A stretch of 6,112 nt of DNA, taken from assembly GCA_002170355.2 (NCBI GenBank), contig NHET02000097.1, positions 2,648-8,759 of the forward strand. The letters are read 5' to 3'. The first letter of the stretch is position 1. Every line of letters starts with the position of its first letter. Of this stretch, positions 1 through 5,001 are shown piece by piece. Made by a program: the position numbers and the translations under genes. The notes below the pieces were generated by a model, which was not told where the DNA came from, ran no database searches, and was given only the letters and a program-made list of their open reading frames with translations. Origin of the DNA: Gammaproteobacteria bacterium TMED92 (GTDB lineage: Bacteria > Pseudomonadota > Gammaproteobacteria > Pseudomonadales > Azotimanducaceae).

Positions 1-2
1 TC

Positions 3-110
3 AAGTCGCTTCAGTCTCCAAGCGGCGCTGCCGCCAACAAAATTACAGCAGCAGTTAACAATGGTGTGCTGAGCTTGCCTGCGCCGCATCCTGCGGTCGT
101 TGGGCTCTAG
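3..110 (+). CDS. Possible C-terminal tail of an unidentified plus-strand gene (5' end outside window)
   Basis: This frame is open from the window edge to a TAG at 108-110 and encodes about 35 residues, ending in LPAPHPAVVGL. I do not recognise the protein. Support is indirect. The first codon position is rich in purines, especially G, as in real coding DNA. The third-position GC is similar to the rest of the window. The other plus-strand frames close sooner, and the open minus-strand frame here reads as an unlikely Cys- and Arg-rich peptide. If real, the gene converges on the GMC oxidoreductase gene, with only 36 bases between the two stop codons and a strong hairpin at the junction. The visible part is too short to exclude chance. 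Confidence 0.35.
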   Translation, partial: KSLQSPSGAAANKITAAVNNGVLSLPAPHPAVVGL

Positions 111-136
111 CGAATCAAAGTTAAGTAATCAGGCCG

Positions 137-170
137 GCGGCTGCGCTCAACTTGCTTTGATCGCAGCCGC
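137..170. terminator. Strong hairpin at the 3' end of the GMC gene, candidate bidirectional terminator
   Basis: The arms GCGGCTGCG (137-145) and CGCAGCCGC (162-170) are perfect 9-bp inverted repeats. Inside them, after one mismatch, TCAA (147-150) pairs with TTGA (157-160), leaving a 6-base loop. The GMC stop codon (147-149) lies in the inner stem. The flank is only weakly T-rich on either strand (TAGTTTCT after the right arm on plus; a dispersed T-rich stretch on minus), so this is not a textbook intrinsic terminator. Its position at the end of a gene run, probably between convergent genes, makes termination or protection of the mRNA 3' end the likeliest role. Confidence 0.45.
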
Positions 171-1745
171 TAGTTTCTCCGCCAACATGATGGTCGGGGC
201 GTTCAAATTACCGTTTGGAATGTGCGGAAAGACGGACGAGTCCACCACTCTTAGTGCAGCCACGCCATTGACCCGACCAGCGGAGTCCACAACCGCGTCA
301 CCATCGCTACCCATGCGACAAGTACCACAAGGGTGGTAAGCACTTTCCGCATGATTGCGTACAAACTCGTCTAACTCAGCATCGCTCTGCGCGTCAGCGC
401 CGGGACTAAGTTCCTTACCAGATACTGCCGCTAACGCGGGCTGGGCAAATATACGTCTGGCAGCGCGAATCGCCGCTCGAAAAACGCGCCAGTCTGCTGG
501 ATCGCTCATATAGTTAAACTTTATCTGTGGCGCTTGCATTGGATCGTTACTGCGCAATCTAATCGCACCGCGACTACGCGGCAGCATAGGCCCCACGTGC
601 GCTTGAAAGCCGTGTTGCTGAACCCTACTAGTGCCGTCATAAGACATTGCCGCTGGCAGAAAGTGGAACTGTATGTCTGGGTAAGGCTCACTCGGACCAC
701 TGCGCATAAAGCCGCCCGCCTCGAAGTGATTCGTTGCCCCTAATCCGGTCTGGTTATATAGCCAGCGAGCACCAATCTTTAAGCGACCCCAGGTACTTAG
801 ATCTTTGTACAACGACAGCGGCTTGGTGCACGCTTGCTGCACATAGACCTCTAAGTGATCCATCAAATTCTGCCCAACACCCGGCGAACTTACGACCGCA
901 TTAATCCCTACGTCGCGTAAATGATTCGCATCACCTACGCCAGAAAGCATCAGCAACTGCGGTGAATTGATGGCCCCTGCGGACAATATGACCTCTTGGT
1001 CTGCTTGAATCACAGTCCGCTGTCCCTGGACCCGAGCTTCTACGCCAACCGCCCGGCCGTGTTGCGTGACGACCTTCGTCGCCAACGCATTACGCAAGAT
1101 GCGCAGATTCTTTCGTGGTTGAGCTAAGTAAGAGCGCGCGGCGGATTGCCTCACGCCATCGGCTACAGTCATTGGCAACGGCCCAAAACCTTCCTGTTCG
1201 CCGTCGTTTAGATCTTCTCTATAGGCAAAACCTGCTTGCTGCGCCGCGTCTAAAAAGTAGCCGTACAAGGGGTTTTTCATGGTGCCATTGGTAGTAACCA
1301 GCGGGCCATCGAAGCCGCGCGCAGTATCCGCCGTCGTCCCAGCCCGAGATCCTTGCGCCTTCTTAAAGTACGGCAGTACATCCTTATAACCCCAACCTTC
1401 TGCGCCCAACGCCTGCCAACGCTCATAGTCTTGGGCATGTCCTCGCACATAAACCATACCGTTAATGGAGGACGAACCCCCTAACCCTCGACCGCGGGGA
1501 CAATCAAGGCGTCTGCCGTTCATATGCTCTTCCGGCTCGCTTTTATAACCCCAGTTCAAAGTTCTACTTTGCATGGGCAGATAAAATGCCGAGGGCATTT
1601 TCACAATCAAACGCTGATCCGTGCCGCCGGCTTCTAGGAGAATCACCGAACAGTTTTCGTCTTCTGACAATCGATTGGCTACAACACAGCCCGCAGAGCC
1701 TGCTCCCACAATGACGTAATCGGCGTTCAGCGTCTGTCCCTTCAT
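147..1745 (-). CDS. GMC-family FAD oxidoreductase, BetA-type choline dehydrogenase-like
   Basis: This is a 532-aa flavoprotein of the glucose-methanol-choline family, expected to oxidise a primary alcohol to an aldehyde using FAD. The N-terminal dinucleotide-binding motif GAGSAG is at residues 14-19, with the ribose-binding acidic residue at E38. GMC signature 1 (GRGLGGSSSIN) is at about 85-95 and signature 2 (GAINSPQLLMLSGVG) at 257-271. The catalytic histidine is in YHPCGTCRMG (H471), and the second active-site residue is probably N515 in GNLNAPTIM. Segments such as NHFEAGGF, HGFQAHVG and DEFVRNHAES closely match my memory of E. coli BetA, so the choline dehydrogenase subgroup is likely. 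It lacks the roughly 20-residue C-terminal extension of E. coli BetA. It lies 18 bases after the PhyH-family gene, probably in the same transcript. The ATG at 1745 puts the FAD motif at the usual distance from the N-terminus, but no clear ribosome binding site precedes it. No signal peptide is seen. Family is certain; choline as substrate is an inference, and another alcohol is possible because no betB or betI lies nearby. Confidence 0.95.
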   Translation of the reverse strand: MKGQTLNADYVIVGAGSAGCVVANRLSEDENCSVILLEAGGTDQRLIVKMPSAFYLPMQSRTLNWGYKSEPEEHMNGRRLDCPRGRGLGGSSSINGMVYVRGHAQDYERWQALGAEGWGYKDVLPYFKKAQGSRAGTTADTARGFDGPLVTTNGTMKNPLYGYFLDAAQQAGFAYREDLNDGEQEGFGPLPMTVADGVRQSAARSYLAQPRKNLRILRNALATKVVTQHGRAVGVEARVQGQRTVIQADQEVILSAGAINSPQLLMLSGVGDANHLRDVGINAVVSSPGVGQNLMDHLEVYVQQACTKPLSLYKDLSTWGRLKIGARWLYNQTGLGATNHFEAGGFMRSGPSEPYPDIQFHFLPAAMSYDGTSRVQQHGFQAHVGPMLPRSRGAIRLRSNDPMQAPQIKFNYMSDPADWRVFRAAIRAARRIFAQPALAAVSGKELSPGADAQSDAELDEFVRNHAESAYHPCGTCRMGSDGDAVVDSAGRVNGVAALRVVDSSVFPHIPNGNLNAPTIMLAEKLAAAIKAS

Positions 1746-1763
1746 AACTATGGCAGCTTATCT

Positions 1764-2792
1764 CTAAGCGAGCGCGTCTCTGTACGGCGCCATATCGATA
1801 CCAAACCCATGATAACGAGCCTCAACCGCTGCCACGGTCTGTAAAGTCCAATACGCGTGCCCCGGCAACGGGAACCCGAGCACACTTCGCTGTTCTACTG
1901 TAGCTTGAGCTACCAACTGCTCCATTAGCTTGTCTTTTCGATACATTGACCAAGACCACCCTGGATGCAATACATTAAGCCAATCGTGCCCAACCTTGCT
2001 GAACGTCAAATTGTGCACGAGCCGAAGCGCTCCTTTCTTTACCGGGCGTCCGCGGTGCCAAGTGTCATGACGATAAAACAGCACCGACCCAAACTTATAT
2101 TTCGCGACCACTTCTCGCGGATACAAATGCCGTTCGCGAAATCTCGCCGCTTCAGGGCTGTGTTCGGCCAGGTACGCTTCTGCCTTACTACGATCATTCA
2201 CATAATCGAGCCCCGCAACTCCCGGCGTTTGCGTAATCGGCCATGGGTAAGCTGGATCATCTTGCCCCTGACGAGGTACAACTGCAGTGGCACCTTCACA
2301 TTCCTCAAAGTCATTGAGATAAATAATGATTTCTACTGCTTCGGGTTTAGTCCACTCTGGCGGGTGCAATAACGAGTGATTCGGATAGTCGCAGTGAATA
2401 CGCTGATCGGTATTGTCTACAGATTCATCGTGGCCGTACTTTGGCCAGAGATCAGATTGGGTAAGCCGCAACTGCGCAGGCTCTACTGCTAACAGCTGCG
2501 CCACGGCGGTCAATAATATAGGGTGGAGTGTTACCGCATTACAGGCTGCTGACTCCGCGGGGAACACAAACTTCTGCGCGCTACCAAAATTACGAAAATG
2601 CTTTGACGCCGCGGAGCCCGGCTGCGGATAAAAATCTACGGCATCCTGTTTCAGTTCTTGCAGCAACGCGTTAGGCAGTAAGTCATGTACTAAAGCGAAA
2701 CCGCGCTGGCGCCAACTGTCGATCTGGGTCGTGTTGAGACACTGGTCGTAAGCCCGCTCTGAATGGACATACCTAATCATTGTCTCGCTCAT
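1764..2792 (-). CDS. Phytanoyl-CoA dioxygenase (PhyH) family Fe(II)/2-oxoglutarate oxygenase
   Basis: This 342-aa protein appears to be a cytoplasmic non-haem iron oxygenase that would couple 2-oxoglutarate decarboxylation to hydroxylation of an unknown substrate. The iron-binding triad is visible: H133 and D135 in the HCD motif (RIHCDYPNHS), and H246 in the segment HDTWHRGRP. R257 (GALRLVHNLTF) is the likely 2-oxoglutarate-binding arginine. The stretch CEGATAVVPRQGQ at 165-177 matches the glycine/proline turn usual in PhyH proteins ahead of the distal histidine. About 85 residues follow the arginine, rich in Trp, Tyr and His (HPGWSWSMYRKD, GHAYWTL); they may help shape the substrate pocket. 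The length is usual for the family. The ATG at 2792 is supported by AAGGA six bases upstream. It sits between another 2-oxoglutarate oxygenase (79 bases upstream) and the BetA-like dehydrogenase (18 bases downstream), suggesting one pathway. The family includes ectoine hydroxylase and phytanoyl-CoA hydroxylase, but nothing here identifies it as either. Confidence 0.88.
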   Translation of the reverse strand: MSETMIRYVHSERAYDQCLNTTQIDSWRQRGFALVHDLLPNALLQELKQDAVDFYPQPGSAASKHFRNFGSAQKFVFPAESAACNAVTLHPILLTAVAQLLAVEPAQLRLTQSDLWPKYGHDESVDNTDQRIHCDYPNHSLLHPPEWTKPEAVEIIIYLNDFEECEGATAVVPRQGQDDPAYPWPITQTPGVAGLDYVNDRSKAEAYLAEHSPEAARFRERHLYPREVVAKYKFGSVLFYRHDTWHRGRPVKKGALRLVHNLTFSKVGHDWLNVLHPGWSWSMYRKDKLMEQLVAQATVEQRSVLGFPLPGHAYWTLQTVAAVEARYHGFGIDMAPYRDALA

Positions 2793-2798
2793 ACCTGA

Positions 2799-2803
2799 TC
2801 CTT
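2799..2803 (-). promoter_or_regulatory. Ribosome binding site of the PhyH-family gene
   Basis: AAGGA on the minus strand is followed by six bases (TCAGGT) and then the ATG at 2792. It is the clearest Shine-Dalgarno sequence among the three accessory genes and fixes the start at MSETM rather than at the methionine four codons later. Confidence 0.7.
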
Positions 2804-2871
2804 ACCAATCACATACACCTGTTGCGCTAATCGTCGCGACCATATGCTAAGTTGCATCGCCAACGACACGG

Positions 2872-3630
2872 TTACTTGTCGTAAAACGGCACATCAGGGT
2901 GGTTATAGTATATGTTCATTAACGAAAACCGATTTCCCAGCCCCGCTGGAACCGGTTCCCTGCCGTGCCAGCTTTTCTTGCCGACAATGAATGCGTAGCC
3001 TGAATTGGGGAGGAATGGAAACGTCTTAACTGGTTCGAACTCTCTGCGCTTTTTACTCGACACTTTGTTGAGCTCGCGAATGATGCGCCCCTTGAAGGAG
3101 CGTTTATACAGCGTGGTGCCAAATTCGCATTGGCTTTCATCCGCTGGTAAGTACAGTTGCGTGGTCACTATTTTTGTATTGATGTCTTTATGAGGTTGAA
3201 TCTTATAGCCGGAGGCATCACGAAATAACCCTGACTTTGGAAACGCTTGCACCTGCTCTGGAATCTTCGCGGTGGTGCGTTTAGCCAGATCTGGTGCCAG
3301 CAGTTCGAAATACTTTTCACCGACCCGACGGTCATCGAGTACGGACTTAAGCAGACTCAGAAAATCGCTTTGCTCCGCCGGCAAAGGTTCCAGATAAGCG
3401 TCATTGAAAGGCAACACTTCTCGTGTGCTGGTACCGTCTTCGCGCATGGCGTCGCGGTGGTTTAACGACTTATAGCCGTCGATCTGCGGCAGCAGCTCAG
3501 TGAGATGGTCATACACATCTTGCGGAAAAAGCTTTTCCACAAACAGATGCGAGAATGGAGCATGATGGACAGCCGCCAGATTTAGCGCCTGAACATAGTG
3601 GTCGACCAATTCGTCTTTTTGCCAATGCAT
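2872..3630 (-). CDS. 2OG-Fe(II) oxygenase (HxD...H...R type), function unknown
   Basis: This 252-aa protein appears to be a soluble Fe(II)/2-oxoglutarate-dependent oxygenase. The HxD motif is in IQPHKDINTK (H147, D149). The distal iron ligand is H222 in KKSWHGREPV, and the 2-oxoglutarate-binding arginine is R234 in LGNRFSLMNIYY, 12 residues later as expected. The N-terminal part (FSHLFVEKLFPQDVYDHL, about 26-43) resembles the opening helix and strand of 2OG-Fe(II) oxygenases of the prolyl-hydroxylase-like type. A basic segment (about 177-198, with KKRR) lies between the two halves of the iron site. It is more distant from the PhyH neighbour than a recent duplicate would be, so the two oxygenases probably act on different positions or substrates. 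The gene starts 145 bases after lysC and may begin a separate transcript. The ATG at 3630 is the natural start, but the upstream ribosome binding site is weak (GGGAAC far from the ATG). The substrate cannot be inferred. Confidence 0.82.
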   Translation of the reverse strand: MHWQKDELVDHYVQALNLAAVHHAPFSHLFVEKLFPQDVYDHLTELLPQIDGYKSLNHRDAMREDGTSTREVLPFNDAYLEPLPAEQSDFLSLLKSVLDDRRVGEKYFELLAPDLAKRTTAKIPEQVQAFPKSGLFRDASGYKIQPHKDINTKIVTTQLYLPADESQCEFGTTLYKRSFKGRIIRELNKVSSKKRREFEPVKTFPFLPNSGYAFIVGKKSWHGREPVPAGLGNRFSLMNIYYNHPDVPFYDK

Positions 3631-3775
3631 CAGTTTTTGTCTTGTTCCCAGTGGTACCTAGTGTCGCCTGATGTTCAACTTATCTGAGTTTTTTCCGCCT
3701 TTCTTAGCCTCTCCGGTGCGTCCATGCTACGCCTGGGCCGTTTAGTCCACGAAACTGCGATTAGTCTCCAATACG
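3631..3775. other. Intergenic gap between lysC and the oxygenase cassette
   Basis: These 145 bases hold no open reading frame of note. A promoter for the three downstream genes would be expected here, because every other gap in the row is shorter. A run of six A bases lies within a purine-rich stretch on the minus strand, and a TTGAAC hexamer follows, but no -10 element sits at a good distance, so no promoter is called. A short GCGT/ACGC stem near the lysC end has no T-tract, so no terminator is called either. The gap is too short and has the wrong coding content for csrA, which follows lysC in Pseudomonas. Confidence 0.4.
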
Positions 3776-4258
3776 CTAATTGTCCTCTTGCAGGCCAAAC
3801 TCAGCATGCAAAGCCCTGACCGCAAGCTCCATGTAGCGCTCAGCCACAACAACGGAAATTTTAATTTCTGAAGTCGAGATCATCTGAATGTTTATGTTCT
3901 CTGCGGCCAAGGCATCAAACATACGCGTAGCCACACCTGCATGGGAGCGCATACCAACACCCACTATAGAAACCTTAGCAATGGCATCGTCGCCGTTTAC
4001 CTCTCGAGCGTCTATTGCTGTAGCGACACTTTCTAACGTCGTTAGGGCGTCGGCGAAGTCCTGGCGCTTCACCGTAAAGGTGAAGTCCGTTAAACCGTCG
4101 GCACCTGTATTCTGTAGGATCATGTCGACTTCAATGTTTTTTCGCCCGATTGGTCCGAGGATTTTCGACGCAATCCCGGGAATATCCGGCACGCCCGAGA
4201 CCGTTATTTTCGCCTCATCTAACGCATGCGCTATCCCTGAAACGACGGCTTGTTCCAT
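3776..4258 (-). CDS. Putative internally started beta subunit of aspartate kinase (ACT domains only)
   Basis: An in-frame ATG at 4258 (M248 of LysC, MEQAVVSGIA) is preceded by GGAG with nine bases between. Translation from it would give a 160-aa protein made only of the two ACT regulatory domains. In Corynebacterium glutamicum and Bacillus subtilis the lysC gene is known to encode alpha and beta subunits from such overlapping in-frame starts, and the C. glutamicum beta subunit begins at the equivalent point (MEEAVLTGVA, from memory). By analogy the enzyme here may be an alpha2beta2 heterotetramer. The start is inferred from sequence and homology and is not proven. Confidence 0.5.
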   Translation of the reverse strand: MEQAVVSGIAHALDEAKITVSGVPDIPGIASKILGPIGRKNIEVDMILQNTGADGLTDFTFTVKRQDFADALTTLESVATAIDAREVNGDDAIAKVSIVGVGMRSHAGVATRMFDALAAENINIQMISTSEIKISVVVAERYMELAVRALHAEFGLQEDN

Positions 4259-4999
4259 GTTATCCATCTCCATTGTAATCAGGGTGCCAGGCCCGTCTTC
4301 GAAGGTTGAGAGCACCCTAAGCGGCACCAAGTAGCGTCCGGCAAATTCTACTGAGCGAGGATGCAAGACTTTGGATCCCAGACTTGCTAACTCAAGCATT
4401 TCTTCAAAGGTGACCTGTCCTAAGCGCCGCGCATTATTGATGATGCGAGGATCCGCCGTATACACACCATCAACATCGGTGCAAATTTCGCATTCATCGG
4501 CTTGTAGCGCTGCTGCTAATGCAACCGCCGAGGTATCGGAGCCACCACGGCCCAAAGTTGTGATATCCCCGTGTGCGTTGACGCCCTGAAAACCTGCCAC
4601 CACTGGCACCGTACCTAGCTCTAGACAATCTCTAAGCTTTTGTGTATCCATCCGCTCTATTCGAGCTTTGCCATGAGCAGAGTCTGTACGTACCTCTATT
4701 TGATCACCCAAAAAAGACTTCGCTGTTAACCCGAGCTTTGTCAGCGCCATACTCAGCAATGCAATGGTAACTTGCTCGCCAGACGACAATAATACGTCTA
4801 ACTCTCTAGGCAACGGCTTTTCGCCACCAATTTGCTGTCCCAACGACATCAGACGATTGGTTTCTCCCGACATTGCCGAAACCACTACTGCAACGTGGTG
4901 ACCGTCTTTCTTATAGCGCGCCACCCGCGCCGCCACGCCTTGGATTTTATCCACATCGCCGACACTTGTGCCGCCGTACTTCTGGACGATAAGGGCCAT
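3776..4999 (-). CDS. lysC: Aspartate kinase (aspartokinase), lysine/threonine-type regulated, 407 aa
   Basis: LysC phosphorylates L-aspartate with ATP to give 4-phospho-L-aspartate, the first step toward lysine (and diaminopimelate), threonine and methionine. The kinase domain (about 1-240) shows KYGGTSVG at 7-14, SAMSGETN at 41-48, SSGEQ at 72-76, TTLGRGGSDTSA at 147-158 and CTDVDGVYTADPR at 173-185. The C-terminal half (about 248-407) contains tandem ACT regulatory domains: QNTGADGLTDFTFTV (296-310) and STSEIKISVVV (375-385) match the effector-binding segments of monofunctional aspartokinases. The length fits the Pseudomonas and Corynebacterium LysC type. I place the start at ATG 4999 (MALIVQKYGG), not at the GTG nine codons upstream, because family members begin here and the longer start would overlap alaS. 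It follows alaS by two bases, so translational coupling is likely; a GGAG lies 14 bases before the ATG. Feedback inhibition by end products is known for the family, but the effector cannot be read from the sequence. Confidence 0.97.
   Translation of the reverse strand: MALIVQKYGGTSVGDVDKIQGVAARVARYKKDGHHVAVVVSAMSGETNRLMSLGQQIGGEKPLPRELDVLLSSGEQVTIALLSMALTKLGLTAKSFLGDQIEVRTDSAHGKARIERMDTQKLRDCLELGTVPVVAGFQGVNAHGDITTLGRGGSDTSAVALAAALQADECEICTDVDGVYTADPRIINNARRLGQVTFEEMLELASLGSKVLHPRSVEFAGRYLVPLRVLSTFEDGPGTLITMEMDNMEQAVVSGIAHALDEAKITVSGVPDIPGIASKILGPIGRKNIEVDMILQNTGADGLTDFTFTVKRQDFADALTTLESVATAIDAREVNGDDAIAKVSIVGVGMRSHAGVATRMFDALAAENINIQMISTSEIKISVVVAERYMELAVRALHAEFGLQEDN
4268..4271 (-). promoter_or_regulatory. 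Candidate internal ribosome binding site for the LysC beta subunit
   Basis: GGAG on the minus strand, inside the lysC coding sequence, lies nine bases before the in-frame ATG at 4258. Spacing and sequence suit translation initiation. It overlaps codons for Met243-Glu244, so chance occurrence cannot be excluded. Confidence 0.4.
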
Positions 5000-5001
5000 G
5001 G

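Noticed and set aside
1965..2372. 135-aa open frame on the plus strand antisense to the PhyH-family gene
   Set aside because: It overlaps a gene with intact catalytic motifs, and the predicted peptide has no family features.
2833..2840. GTCGCGAC palindrome upstream of the PhyH gene as an operator
   Set aside because: An isolated 8-base palindrome is common by chance and is not placed against a recognisable promoter.
2919..3140. 73-aa minus-strand frame inside the 2OG-Fe(II) oxygenase gene
   Set aside because: It is a shifted reading of the same strand; the main frame carries the distal His and Arg across this stretch, so there is no sign of a frameshift.
3653..3658. GGTACC palindrome upstream of the 2OG-Fe(II) oxygenase gene as an operator
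   Set aside because: Only six bases are symmetric and the flanks do not extend the symmetry.
3888..4334. 148-aa open frame on the plus strand antisense to lysC
   Set aside because: It lies wholly within the well-supported lysC gene and its translation shows no recognisable motif; it is a by-product of lysC codon use.
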